A DNA stretch of 64,000 nucleotides from Alphaproteobacteria bacterium. GTDB lineage: Bacteria; Pseudomonadota; Alphaproteobacteria; UBA9655. The notes under the pieces are model-generated. The model did not search any database and was not told the DNA's origin. It saw only the letters and a program-made list of their open reading frames with translations. The stretch is taken from NCBI GenBank assembly GCA_019752515.1, contig JAIEMB010000007.1, forward strand, positions 48,363 through 112,362, in the 5' to 3' direction. The stretch's first letter is position 1. Every line of letters begins with the position of its first letter. This document shows, piece by piece, positions 52,871 through 62,160 of the stretch. The position numbers and the translations under genes were made by a program.

Positions 52871-53794
52871 ATGGGATTACAACTTATTCCGTATAATGCA
52901 AACTATGACTTCGTAGGGAAAAAGAATTTTATCTTTGGGATTCTTATGGCCGTCGCCATTGTTTGCTTAGGCTATATCTTTATTGTGGGCTTTAATTATG
53001 GCATTGATTTTAAAGGCGGACTTTTACTTGAAATCCGTACCCAACAAGCTGTTGATATCTCTAAACTTAGATCGGATCTCAGTGGGGTTGTTGAAGGAGA
53101 GGTAACTCTGCAAGAATTTGGATCTCCTAATGATGTTCTTATTCGTGTTGAGCGTCAACCCGGTGGTGAGGAAGCACAACTTGCTGCTCTTGGTAAAATC
53201 AAAGAAAAGCTTGGAGCGAGCGTAGATTACCGTCGGGTTGAAACCGTGGGCCCTAAAGTTAGTGAAGATCTCATCCGCAATGGAATATTTGCCATCGTCT
53301 GGGCTTTGGTTGCAATGCTCGTTTATATTTGGTTCCGCTTTGAGTGGCAATTTGGGGTCTGCTCTGTTATCACATTAGCCCATGACGCTCTTATTGTGCT
53401 TGGTCTTTTTTGTATATTCCGTCTTGAATTTAATGAAACAGCCATTATTGCTGTTCTTATAACCGTTACTTATTCTATAAACGACACGGTCGTTATTTAT
53501 GATCGTATTCGTGAAAATTTGAGAAAATTTAAAAAAATGCCACTGCGAGACTTAATTAATAAAAGTATTAACGAAACACTTTCTCGTACAATTTTAACGT
53601 CCACAACAACCCTTCTCTCCCTTTTTGGTCTTTATCTTTTTGGAGGTCCTGTCATTGCAGCCTTTAGCCTTCCTATTATTGTGGGAATATTAGCAGGGAC
53701 CGTCTCCTCAATCACCGTGTCTGCTCCTCTCCTTCTTCACATGCATTTACGACCTGATCAAATGCAAAATTCAACAGATGCGGAAGTTCTTTAA
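52871..53794 (+). CDS. secF: Protein-export membrane protein SecF
   Basis: A 307-residue partner of SecD with six membrane segments: FNYGIDFKGGLLLEIR, VETVGPKVSEDLIRNGIFAIVWAL, VTYSINDTVVIYDRIRENLRK (proton-path region) and TLSRTILTSTTTLLSLFGLYLFGG. Directly behind secD; last gene of the long plus-strand run beginning at argS. Confidence 0.96.
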   Translation: MGLQLIPYNANYDFVGKKNFIFGILMAVAIVCLGYIFIVGFNYGIDFKGGLLLEIRTQQAVDISKLRSDLSGVVEGEVTLQEFGSPNDVLIRVERQPGGEEAQLAALGKIKEKLGASVDYRRVETVGPKVSEDLIRNGIFAIVWALVAMLVYIWFRFEWQFGVCSVITLAHDALIVLGLFCIFRLEFNETAIIAVLITVTYSINDTVVIYDRIRENLRKFKKMPLRDLINKSINETLSRTILTSTTTLLSLFGLYLFGGPVIAAFSLPIIVGILAGTVSSITVSAPLLLHMHLRPDQMQNSTDAEVL

Positions 53795-53918
53795 TTTTTT
53801 GAAAACACAGTGTTACTTGTCTTTTTACTTAAATTTAATCATTTATAATATATAATTAATTATGGGAGAAGTTTGCTTTTACTATATATAAACTATCCAC
53901 ATAATAAGGAGATAAGCT

Positions 53919-54092
53919 ATGCTAGGATGGGTATTAATGTTCTTAGTTATTGCAATTATCGCCGGTATCCTAGGCTTTACAAGCATTATGGTAGCGGCAG
54001 CTGAAATTGCTAAAGTTCTCTTTTTTATCTTTTTGATTCTCTTCGTCGTATCAATGGTTGCATATATGATTCGACGATCAAACCTACCTTAA
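53919..54092 (+). CDS. Small DUF1328-family membrane protein
   Basis: A 57-residue protein with two membrane segments: [20 protein letters not shown] and [20 protein letters not shown], separated by the conserved loop before AEIAK. This is the pattern of the YtjA/DUF1328 family of inner-membrane proteins, of unknown function. AAGGAG at 53906-53911 lies 7 bases upstream of ATG. It is too short to be shown by many gene finders. Confidence 0.85.
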   Translation: MLGWVLMFLVIAIIAGILGFTSIMVAAAEIAKVLFFIFLILFVVSMVAYMIRRSNLP

Positions 54093-54106
54093 AGGGTATA
54101 GAGAAA

Positions 54107-54820
54107 CTAGGACTTACAGTTTAGTTTTTTCTGATCATTTGCAACTTCTTTAGTATGCGCATTTGGGTGTTTAATGGTGAGTTGTTCGAGTGTCGCACAG
54201 GCATTTGCCTTTTGGTCCAAGGCCGCCAAAGACTTTGAAAGTTTAAGCAAGGTATCTGCAGCCTTAGGGGATTTAGGATAATTTTTATATCCCTTGGCAA
54301 AAGCAGAAGACGCTTTCTCATGCTCCCCTCGAACAAAAAAGGTTACGCCCAACCAGTATTGAGCCGCACCGGCCTGCTCATCCTTAGGATGGGCTTGGAC
54401 AAACGCAGCAAATGCTCTTTCTGCAGCATCATATTCTCCCTGTTCAAGAAGTGAACGAGCACGTTCATATTCATCTGAACTATTTGAAGCGTCAGAGGAT
54501 GAAGGAGAAACAAAATCGCTCCCTAAGGGATGAGGAGGCGATGGGACAGGAGGTACAGCGCTTGTACCACCTGGAGTACTGAGACGATAATCCACATCAG
54601 AGCTCAGTGTATCCATTTTCTGTTTAAGCTGAGAAATCTCATGATGGGCTTCTTCTAATTGACCTCGAAGTTGGCGGTTATCTTCTTCAACGTTTCCGAC
54701 CCGCTTTATTAATTCAACAACAAGATCCCCATTATTTTGGGCCTTAAGACTGGGAAGTAAAAACAAACCCGTGCAAAGAACAAGGGCGGTTGTACTGACT
54801 GTTTTGAGATGCGGATTCAT
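54107..54820 (-). CDS. cpoB: CpoB/YbgF, periplasmic TPR protein of the Tol-Pal system
   Basis: A 237-residue exported protein: signal peptide (to about residue 27), a coiled coil of residues 35-80 (RVGNVEEDNRQLRGQLEEAH), a Pro/Ser-rich linker, and a TPR domain from about residue 115 (EYERARSLLEQGEYDAAERAF, AGAAQYWLGVTFFVRGEHEKA). CpoB coordinates peptidoglycan synthesis with outer-membrane constriction. The tol-pal genes are not in the window. Its stop is 14 bases from the DUF1328 stop, convergent. Confidence 0.92.
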   Translation of the reverse strand: MNPHLKTVSTTALVLCTGLFLLPSLKAQNNGDLVVELIKRVGNVEEDNRQLRGQLEEAHHEISQLKQKMDTLSSDVDYRLSTPGGTSAVPPVPSPPHPLGSDFVSPSSSDASNSSDEYERARSLLEQGEYDAAERAFAAFVQAHPKDEQAGAAQYWLGVTFFVRGEHEKASSAFAKGYKNYPKSPKAADTLLKLSKSLAALDQKANACATLEQLTIKHPNAHTKEVANDQKKLNCKS

Positions 54821-54929
54821 GGGTCCTCTGAAATAGTTTTTGTATTAATTCTGGGACTTTTATACCACTTTTCCCCCAACTCGTCATGTATCTTTTAGGG
54901 AAAGGAATAGGAAAGAAGAGGTGTGTAAC

Positions 54930-54960
54930 AAAAAAGCCCACCCCAGAGAGGAGTGGGCTG
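54930..54960 (-). terminator. Intrinsic terminator of the Cys-rich secreted gene
   Basis: AGCCCAC at 54935-54941 pairs with GTGGGCT at 54953-54959; on the minus strand the second arm is followed by six T residues (plus-strand A run at 54930-54935). It sits 17 bases after the stop of the gene at 54976-55701. Confidence 0.8.
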
Positions 54961-54975
54961 AGGTTGAGAGTAGAA

Positions 54976-55701
54976 TTATTTATTTTTACTAGATGCTACA
55001 CAATTTTGCGGTTGGTAATTCCCGCACGTATTAGGTGATATACAGTTCGTAATTAACGAAGGCTTAAAACTACAGCATAAGTAACCTCCATAAAGCTTTG
55101 CAGTATCATTAGAGCAAACTTGTGTACTAAATCCGAATTCACAGATTGATATCAATTTTACCCCTAGCGTTGAGAAAGAACTTATGTTAGCGGCCTTAAT
55201 ACAACAGCTCAGATCATTTAGTGTGGGAGTATAATTGACTGGTGGTTTACATGCGTTTCCACAAGCTGGAAGCGCTGCAATAGTAGTATCTGCACACAAT
55301 TGACCAGTCATAAAGGTATGAACAAGCGTACGCGCGCAAGTAGCGGCATTAAATGAAGGATCCGTAGGTGTACAAACTGAAGGCCAACTTATCCCAATTT
55401 TTTTATCTTCGCCTTCTTTAGCAGGTGCTTCCAATCTTTTATTTTCCTTATAATTAGGGATGAGAGCCGGCATATCACCACCTAAATTTTCTGTTTTTGA
55501 AGTATTTACTTCTTTCTTCATAGGAGCAGCCGGTGCTTTCATCTCCGCAGAGGGTGCTGTCGGAGCATTGGGTGCCTTTAATTCCATCGAAGGAACAGTA
55601 GGGGCAGTAGGGGCTTCTACCTTTTCTTCTTGCGCCACAACGTTCGTGCCAAAAGCAAAAAGCCCCAGGATAAACATTAAACTTAAAATTTTTAATTTCA
55701 T
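54976..55701 (-). CDS. Secreted protein with Pro/Ala repeats and a 14-cysteine domain
   Basis: A 241-residue protein: signal peptide to about residue 23 (NVVAQ), then a low-complexity segment with repeated APTAP, LKAPNAPTAP and MKAPAAP units (about 28-65), then a domain of about 150 residues with 14 cysteines, including two CC pairs (SCCI and LCCS), CGNAC and TCGNY. The Cys-rich part must be disulfide-bonded outside the cytosol. It has its own terminator. I know no named family; similar Pro/Ala linkers are used to span peptidoglycan. Confidence 0.6.
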   Translation of the reverse strand: MKLKILSLMFILGLFAFGTNVVAQEEKVEAPTAPTVPSMELKAPNAPTAPSAEMKAPAAPMKKEVNTSKTENLGGDMPALIPNYKENKRLEAPAKEGEDKKIGISWPSVCTPTDPSFNAATCARTLVHTFMTGQLCADTTIAALPACGNACKPPVNYTPTLNDLSCCIKAANISSFSTLGVKLISICEFGFSTQVCSNDTAKLYGGYLCCSFKPSLITNCISPNTCGNYQPQNCVASSKNK

Positions 55702-55906
55702 TAGATTCTCCCTTATTATGTTTACCTCGTTAACTTAGGCTTTTGTAAGATATCATATTTTTTAAAACACGCAAAGATAGGTTTTTTCATAGGCTTGATT
55801 GCTCTAGTTTCATGAGGTATTAAAGAACTAGAGTTTGAGATTAAAATAGCACATGACGGCTCCAAATCATGTAAGATGAGCCACAGATGGCTGAGAGATA
55901 AAACGA

Positions 55907-56524
55907 ATGAGCCCTAATACTTTTACTGAAATCATGGTATTGACCCTTGCTTATCTTTTGGGCTCTATCCCTTCTGGGCTTGTGATCAGCTGGATTTTTA
56001 AGCTTCCCGATCCCCGCACTGAAGGCTCCTTAAGCACGGGAGCCACAAATATTTTAAGGTCGGGACATAAATTTGCTGCCCTCTTCACTCTTATTCTCGA
56101 TATGCTAAAAGGGAGCATTGCTGTTATTATTCCTCTTATTATGTCTCCTGCACTTGCACAACTGGCTTTTATTTTTGTCGTCTTGGGACATATATGGTCA
56201 TTATGGCTTGGCTTTCGGGGTGGAAAAGGAGTTGCAACGGCTCTAGGAGGCCTTATCATCCTGAGCTGGCCTTTGGCTGTCACATGTATAGTCTCCTGGG
56301 TTGCAATTGCTGCTACAACACGCTATTCCTCTCTTGCCTCCCTCTTAACCGTTCTTTTAAGCCCCCTCTACACAGCTTTTTTGACAGGAGAAAAATTCGT
56401 TGCTACCACGCTTGTGCTTGCTTTCATCATTGTGTGGGCTCATCGCAAGAATATAGGTCGTCTATTAACAGGGAGAGAGACAAAAATTGGCGATAACAGC
56501 TCAACGCTCCCCGCATCAGACTGA
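55907..56524 (+). CDS. plsY: Acyl-phosphate glycerol-3-phosphate acyltransferase PlsY
   Basis: A 205-residue inner-membrane enzyme for the first step of phospholipid synthesis. The three family motifs are visible: LLGSIPSGLVISWI, GSLSTGATNILRSGHKFAAL and HIWSLWLGFRGGKGVATALGG. It starts the run plsY-dprA-topA-rnr; dprA begins within its 3' end. Substrates are acyl-phosphate and glycerol-3-phosphate. Confidence 0.95.
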   Translation: MSPNTFTEIMVLTLAYLLGSIPSGLVISWIFKLPDPRTEGSLSTGATNILRSGHKFAALFTLILDMLKGSIAVIIPLIMSPALAQLAFIFVVLGHIWSLWLGFRGGKGVATALGGLIILSWPLAVTCIVSWVAIAATTRYSSLASLLTVLLSPLYTAFLTGEKFVATTLVLAFIIVWAHRKNIGRLLTGRETKIGDNSSTLPASD

Positions 56525-57620
56525 TGAGGAGCTTCTGGATTGGCTTCAACTTTCTCGCTCTGAGAATGTGGGTCCTTTAACCTTTCACCGTCTACTTCAG
56601 CAGTATAAGACAGCCATTGCTGCTCTTAAAGCCCTTCCAGACCTTGCAGCTCAGGGTGGCCTGAAGCGACCTTTAAAAATTGCTGAGCGAACAGTTGTTG
56701 AAAAGGAACTTGCCTCTCTTTATCAATTTGGAGCAGAACTCCTTACTCTTGAAAGCCCTTTTTACCCCCCTCTCCTTCGCCATATTGACTCCCCTCCTCC
56801 TCTTCTTACCGTCAAAGGACAGTTTGACTTTCTTCAATCTCCCCTCTTTGCCATCGTGGGAGCCCGCAATGCATCCGCAATGGGGAAAAAGATGACTTTC
56901 AAGCTTGCCGAAGACCTTAGCCATCTCGGATGGATTATTACATCAGGCTTGGCCCGTGGCATAGATGCAGCAGCTCATCAAGGGAGTCTTCCGAAAGGAA
57001 CCATTGCTGTCCTCGCAGGAGGAATAGATTGTATTTATCCAGCCGAAAATGAGTCACTTTATACCCAAATCAGCGCTGAAGGTGTTTTGATTGCTGAATC
57101 TCCCTTTGGGGTCCAGCCTCAAGCAACTCTTTTTCCCCGAAGAAACCGCATCATCTCTGGAATTTCTCGCTGTGTTCTCGTTGTTGAAGCCGCCTTGAAA
57201 TCTGGTTCCCTCATCACGGCTCGTTATGCTTTAGAACAAGGACGAGATGTCTTTGCCATTCCTGGCCATCCCCTGGATCCACGGGCTCGCGGTTGCAATC
57301 AACTGATCAAGAACGGAGCTACCCTTGTTGAATCTATTGAGGATATCGTTCAGGAAATTTCTCCTTTAGCTAGCCTACGAATTCAAGAAGATTTGCATGC
57401 CCATGAAAACAGCTCCCCTTCCTCTTTTTTGGATAAAGCTCGAGAGATCATTAACGAAAATTTAAGCCTTACTCCGATAAATGTTGACGAATTGATCCGA
57501 GAATGTCACTTGTCTGCATCAGATGTATGCATTGTTCTACTCGAGATGGAAATTGCAGGACGCCTTGAGCGCCATCCAGGTGGCAAGGTATCCTTTAAAC
57601 AAGATTGGAAAAGCGAATGA
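56487..57620 (+). CDS. dprA: DNA-processing protein DprA
   Basis: A 377-residue DprA/Smf: N-terminal SAM-like helices (WLQLSRSENVGPLTFHRLLQQY), the Rossmann core FAIVGARNASAMGKKMTFKLAEDLSHLGW, SGLARGIDAAAHQGSL, GGIDCIYPAEN, and FPRRNRIISGISRCVLVVEAALKSGSLITARYALEQGRDVFAIPG, then a C-terminal winged helix. It loads RecA on incoming single-stranded DNA during transformation. Start is probably TTG 56487, overlapping plsY by 38 bases. Its stop overlaps topA by ATGA. Confidence 0.93.
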   Translation: MAITAQRSPHQTDEELLDWLQLSRSENVGPLTFHRLLQQYKTAIAALKALPDLAAQGGLKRPLKIAERTVVEKELASLYQFGAELLTLESPFYPPLLRHIDSPPPLLTVKGQFDFLQSPLFAIVGARNASAMGKKMTFKLAEDLSHLGWIITSGLARGIDAAAHQGSLPKGTIAVLAGGIDCIYPAENESLYTQISAEGVLIAESPFGVQPQATLFPRRNRIISGISRCVLVVEAALKSGSLITARYALEQGRDVFAIPGHPLDPRARGCNQLIKNGATLVESIEDIVQEISPLASLRIQEDLHAHENSSPSSFLDKAREIINENLSLTPINVDELIRECHLSASDVCIVLLEMEIAGRLERHPGGKVSFKQDWKSE

Positions 57621-59983
57621 ATGTTGTTGTCGTTGAGTCACCGTCAAAGGCAAAAACGATAGAAAAATATTTAGGAAAGGACTATACGGTCCTTGCCAGC
57701 TATGGCCACGTGCGTGATTTAGTTTCAAAAGATGGGTCTGTTAGACCTGACGAAGGTTTTGCTATGTCTTGGCAAGTGGATGATCGAGCAAAAAAACATT
57801 TAGATGCCATTGCAAAAGCTCTTAAGACTGCCGATCATCTTTACCTCGCCACGGACCCTGACCGAGAAGGAGAAGCCATTTCCTGGCATATCCAACAGAT
57901 ACTTGAGGAAAAAGGGGCTTTAACGAAAGTCAAGGCGGAACGCATTGCATTTAATGCTATTACGAAAGAAACCGTATCGGAAGCTCTTGCCCATCCGCGT
58001 GCTGTTGATCGACAGCTAGTTGATGCTTATTTAGCTCGTCTTAGCTTAGACTATCTTGTAGGTTTTACCCTTTCTCCAATTTTATGGCGGAAACTTCCCG
58101 GTAGTCGTTCAGCAGGCCGTGTTCAGTCTGTTGCTTTACGCCTCGTTGTTGAACGTGAAAACGAGATAGAAGCATTTAAGTCTCAAGAATACTGGACGAT
58201 TGACGTCGAGTTCCTTACAGAAGACAAGAGAGTTTTTAAAGCCCGTTTAACCCATCTTGATGGTAAAAAGCTGGATAAGTTCTCTTTACCTTCTGAAAAG
58301 GAAGCTCGCGAAGCAGAACGTAAAATTGAAGCTCGAACATACCATGTTGCCTCCATTGAGAAAAAGCGAGTTCAACGCCACCCCCGTCCTCCTTTTATAA
58401 CATCAACTCTTCAGCAAGAAGCTTCTCGTAAATTAGGCTTTAGCCCAAAGAAAACCATGCAGCTTGCCCAGAAACTCTATGAGGGCGTTTCAGTTGGTGG
58501 AGAAACAACCGGTCTTATTACCTACATGCGTACGGATAGTACGCAAGTGGAAGCGAGTGCTATTGCAGCTTGCCGCGAGGTCATCAAAAAATCATTTGGG
58601 GAAAAATATCTTCCAAATTCTCCTCGTCAATACAAAACGAAAGCAAAAAATGCTCAGGAAGCACACGAAGCCATTCGTCCTACCGAACTTGAACGAAAGC
58701 CTCAGGATGTCTCTCCATATTTAGATAAGGATGCTTCCCGTCTTTATGAACTCATATGGAAACGGATGATGGCCTCTCAAATGGCCAGCGCGGAATTAGA
58801 TCAGACTTCAGTTGATATTGCCTCCAAAGAGAAGGATATTGTTCTGAGGTCAACTGGCTCTATCCTTGCTTTCGATGGATTTTTAACACTCTACCGAGAA
58901 AGTCTTGATGAAGATCAGGCTGAAGAAGAAGATAATAAGATCCTTCCCCCTCTAAAGGAAAAAGACGCATTAGAAAAGCAAAAAGTATTGCCTGAACAAC
59001 ATTTTACCCAGCCTCCTCCTCGCTATACGGAAGCAAGCCTCGTCAAAAAAATGGAAGAGCTTGGTATTGGTAGGCCATCAACCTATGCCCGTATTCTTCA
59101 AGTTCTCCAAGAACGGGGTTATGTCAGAAACGAAAAAAGGGCTCTCTTCCCTGAGGATCGTGGCCGTATTGTTACCGCCTTTTTACTCAACTACTTTCGT
59201 AAATATGTAGAGTATGATTTTACAGCTCACCTCGAAGAACAGCTTGATGAAATTTCAAATGGTGAGCTTTTTTGGAAGGATGTTTTGAATCAATTCTGGG
59301 ATTCTTTCCATTCTGCCACGGATGAAGCCAAGCAACTCAAAATTCAAGAAGTCCTTGAAAATCTTCAAAAGGATCTGGAATCTTTTCTTTTTCCAGAAAT
59401 GGAGGCTGGAAAAGATCCTCATCTTTGCCCTCGTTGTGGTAAAGGTCAATTAGGGTTACGTCTGAGCAAATTTGGAGCCTTCATAGGCTGCTCTGAATAC
59501 CCAGAATGTAAATATACACGTCCTCTCGTTTCTGTGGATGAAGGAGACGCTCAAGGACAAGAAGAGTCCTTCGAACGCTTGCTTGGTGAAGATCCTACTT
59601 TAAAACTTCCCGTTAAGGTCAAGAAAGGTCCTTATGGGTTTTATGTGCAGTGGGGCGAAGCCCTGACGAAGAAGGAAAAACCAAAACGGGTTTCTTTGCC
59701 CGCAGGAACCTCGCCTGAGGCCATAACCCTTGAAGAAGCCATTTCTCTTGCAGCTCTTCCCCGACAAATTGGCGTAAATCCAGAAACGAAAGAAGTGATT
59801 ACAGCTGCCATTGGACGCTTTGGGCCGTATGTTAAACAGGGCAGCATCTTTGCCTCACTTAAAAAAACAGACGATGTCCTTACAATTGATCTTACGCGTG
59901 CTCTTGAACTGATTGCTGCCAAGAAAGCTGGACCGAAGAAGAAAATGCCTACGAAGAAAGTAGCCCGTGGTAAAAAAGGATAA
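57617..59983 (+). CDS. topA: DNA topoisomerase I
   Basis: A 788-residue type IA topoisomerase. The Toprim domain opens MNVVVVESPSKAKTIEKYLG and has LATDPDREGEAISWH; the active-site Tyr is in GLITYMRTDSTQVE; LGIGRPSTYARILQVL is conserved, and the C-terminus has a zinc-finger (CPRCGKGQLGLRLSKFGAFIGCSEYPEC) and a Lys-rich end. It relaxes negative supercoils. Start ATG 57617 is coupled to dprA; rnr starts 17 bases before its end. Confidence 0.96.
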   Translation: MNVVVVESPSKAKTIEKYLGKDYTVLASYGHVRDLVSKDGSVRPDEGFAMSWQVDDRAKKHLDAIAKALKTADHLYLATDPDREGEAISWHIQQILEEKGALTKVKAERIAFNAITKETVSEALAHPRAVDRQLVDAYLARLSLDYLVGFTLSPILWRKLPGSRSAGRVQSVALRLVVERENEIEAFKSQEYWTIDVEFLTEDKRVFKARLTHLDGKKLDKFSLPSEKEAREAERKIEARTYHVASIEKKRVQRHPRPPFITSTLQQEASRKLGFSPKKTMQLAQKLYEGVSVGGETTGLITYMRTDSTQVEASAIAACREVIKKSFGEKYLPNSPRQYKTKAKNAQEAHEAIRPTELERKPQDVSPYLDKDASRLYELIWKRMMASQMASAELDQTSVDIASKEKDIVLRSTGSILAFDGFLTLYRESLDEDQAEEEDNKILPPLKEKDALEKQKVLPEQHFTQPPPRYTEASLVKKMEELGIGRPSTYARILQVLQERGYVRNEKRALFPEDRGRIVTAFLLNYFRKYVEYDFTAHLEEQLDEISNGELFWKDVLNQFWDSFHSATDEAKQLKIQEVLENLQKDLESFLFPEMEAGKDPHLCPRCGKGQLGLRLSKFGAFIGCSEYPECKYTRPLVSVDEGDAQGQEESFERLLGEDPTLKLPVKVKKGPYGFYVQWGEALTKKEKPKRVSLPAGTSPEAITLEEAISLAALPRQIGVNPETKEVITAAIGRFGPYVKQGSIFASLKKTDDVLTIDLTRALELIAAKKAGPKKKMPTKKVARGKKG

Positions 59984-62147
59984 GCATTTTCCAACACCTC
60001 AAGAAATTCTTGAGTTTATGAAATCTTCTCCCCGTAAAGTTGGCAAACGAGAGTTGGCGCGAGCTTTTAATCTAAAAGGGCAAGATCGATTAAAGTTAAA
60101 AACTCTTCTCAAAAGCATGGGGGAAGAAGGGCTTGTTGAAAGAGGCCACAAAAGAAGAATATATTCCCGTAAGCATCTCGCGCCTGTTATTTTAGCAGAA
60201 GTTACGCCTCAACTTTCAGAGGAAGGCGAGATTCTTCTCACTCCCCTTGACCATAATGAAGATACCCCACCTATCCTTTTGACCGATAAGGGTGCTGCCC
60301 AAGTAAGTGCTGGTGATCGCCTCCTTGTTCGCGTTAAACTCCTTAAAGATGGGTATTACGTTGCCCGTCTTTTGAAGAAAATATCCCTTAAACCTTCAAC
60401 AATTGTTGGAGCTATTATTAAAAGCCGAGGGCAGCTTTATCTTCAACCTTGTGATCGACGCCGGCAAGAAAATCTTTATCCGATTGAACCTAAATCCTCT
60501 GCCAAAGAAGAACTGCTCGTACTCGCAGAACTTGTCACTCATCTCGGAAAGAAGCATGCCAAGATCCTTAAAATATTAGGTGAGTTGCGTGACCCTCATA
60601 CGATTAGCCTTATTTCCATATATCAAGAAGGTATTCCCCATGAATTCCCCGAAGCTGTCCTCAATGAAGCTGAAAACGTTCATACGTTTTCACTCGACGG
60701 GCGAGAAGATTTAAGATCTATCCCCTTTGTAACCATTGATGGTGAAGATGCGCGCGACTTTGATGATGCGGTCTGGGCAGAAGAAGATCCCAAAGAAGGG
60801 TGGCATCTTATGGTAGCCATCGCAGATGTCGCCCATTATGTCAAACCTGATAGCGCTCTCGATCGGGAGGCCTATCTTAGGGGAAATTCTGTTTATTTTC
60901 CTGACCGCGTTGTTCCAATGCTACCTGAAGCTCTTTCCAATGATCTCTGTTCCTTACGACCAAAAGAGGATAAGGCTTGCTTTGCTGTTCATCTATGGCT
61001 CGACAAGAAAGGCCGATTGAAGCACTACAAGTTTGTAAGGGGCATCATGCAGTCTGTTGAGCGACTCACCTATACGCAAGTCCAAAAAGCCTTTGATGGC
61101 TCTCCAGATCAATACACAGCCCCTCTCCTTGAGACGGTTATCAAACCTCTTTATAGAGCCTATGATCTTCTAAAGAAAGCACGTGAGCTTCGCGGAACCC
61201 TTGATTTAGAAATCCCCGAAAAGCAGGTTATTTTAGATGATCTTGGACATATCCAGGATATTCACCCTCGCCCGCGCTTAGATAGCCATAAACTTATAGA
61301 AGAATTCATGATTCTTGCTAACGTTTCTGCAGCTCAACAACTTGAAAAACTCAAAGCACCCTGTATTTATCGCATTCATGATGTTCCTAATATTGAAAAA
61401 ATCTTTGTATTTCGTGAGCTTGTCGAAGGGTTAGGGTTTTCTTTTCCGAAGTCTCAAGCCATTACGCCCCGCTCTTTCCTTCATCTTCTGGAAGCCGCCC
61501 ATGGAACACCCCATCAGTCTCTCATCAGCCAATTAACCTTAAGGACCCAGGCTCAGGCATTATACCATCCTCACAACATTGGCCACTTTGGCTTAAGTTT
61601 AAAAAAATATAGTCATTTTACCTCTCCTATACGCCGCTATGCAGATATCACTGTTCACAGAAGTTTAATACAAGCTTTGGGTCTTGGATCAGATGGCCTT
61701 CCTAAAGAAGCTGACTTAAGTGCCATTGGTGAGCAAGTCTCCTTCACAGAAAGGCGAGCCGCTGCAGCCGAAAGAGAGGCCACAGAACGCTATGTTGCCG
61801 TATTTTTGAAAGATAAAGTGGGTGAGTCCTTTCAAGGCCGTATAAATGGCGTTACCTCATTTGGTCTTTTTGTCACACTTGATGAATCTGGAGCTGATGG
61901 CCTCATCCCTATGAGTAATTTACCTGAAGATTATTTTATTTTTGAAGAAAGGAAACATCGACTGGTGGGCCGACACACCAGGCTTACTTACACACTTGGT
62001 GACCCCCTAACCGTAATCCTTAAGGACGTTGATATGCTGACAAATTCAATTACCCTTTCTCTCGTAGGTAATCCTTCACCTTCCACGAAAAAAAGGAAAA
62101 AGAAAGAAAAAAAGAAACGACCCACGAGAAAGACTTCTAGGCCTTAA
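59967..62147 (+). CDS. rnr: Ribonuclease R
   Basis: A 726-residue 3'-5' exoribonuclease: N-terminal winged helix (KVGKRELARAFNLKGQDRLKLKTLL), cold-shock domains, the RNB core with the Asp cluster TIDGEDARDFDDAVWAEED and DVAHYVKPDSALDREAYLRGNSVYFPDRVVPMLPEALSNDLCSL, HFTSPIRRYADITVHR, then a C-terminal S1 domain (FQGRINGVTSFGLFVTLDESGADGLIPM) and Lys-rich tail. It degrades structured RNA. GTG start 59967 lies within topA. Confidence 0.96.
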   Translation: MVKKDKHFPTPQEILEFMKSSPRKVGKRELARAFNLKGQDRLKLKTLLKSMGEEGLVERGHKRRIYSRKHLAPVILAEVTPQLSEEGEILLTPLDHNEDTPPILLTDKGAAQVSAGDRLLVRVKLLKDGYYVARLLKKISLKPSTIVGAIIKSRGQLYLQPCDRRRQENLYPIEPKSSAKEELLVLAELVTHLGKKHAKILKILGELRDPHTISLISIYQEGIPHEFPEAVLNEAENVHTFSLDGREDLRSIPFVTIDGEDARDFDDAVWAEEDPKEGWHLMVAIADVAHYVKPDSALDREAYLRGNSVYFPDRVVPMLPEALSNDLCSLRPKEDKACFAVHLWLDKKGRLKHYKFVRGIMQSVERLTYTQVQKAFDGSPDQYTAPLLETVIKPLYRAYDLLKKARELRGTLDLEIPEKQVILDDLGHIQDIHPRPRLDSHKLIEEFMILANVSAAQQLEKLKAPCIYRIHDVPNIEKIFVFRELVEGLGFSFPKSQAITPRSFLHLLEAAHGTPHQSLISQLTLRTQAQALYHPHNIGHFGLSLKKYSHFTSPIRRYADITVHRSLIQALGLGSDGLPKEADLSAIGEQVSFTERRAAAAEREATERYVAVFLKDKVGESFQGRINGVTSFGLFVTLDESGADGLIPMSNLPEDYFIFEERKHRLVGRHTRLTYTLGDPLTVILKDVDMLTNSITLSLVGNPSPSTKKRKKKEKKKRPTRKTSRP

Positions 62148-62160
62148 TCCCTTGCATTTT

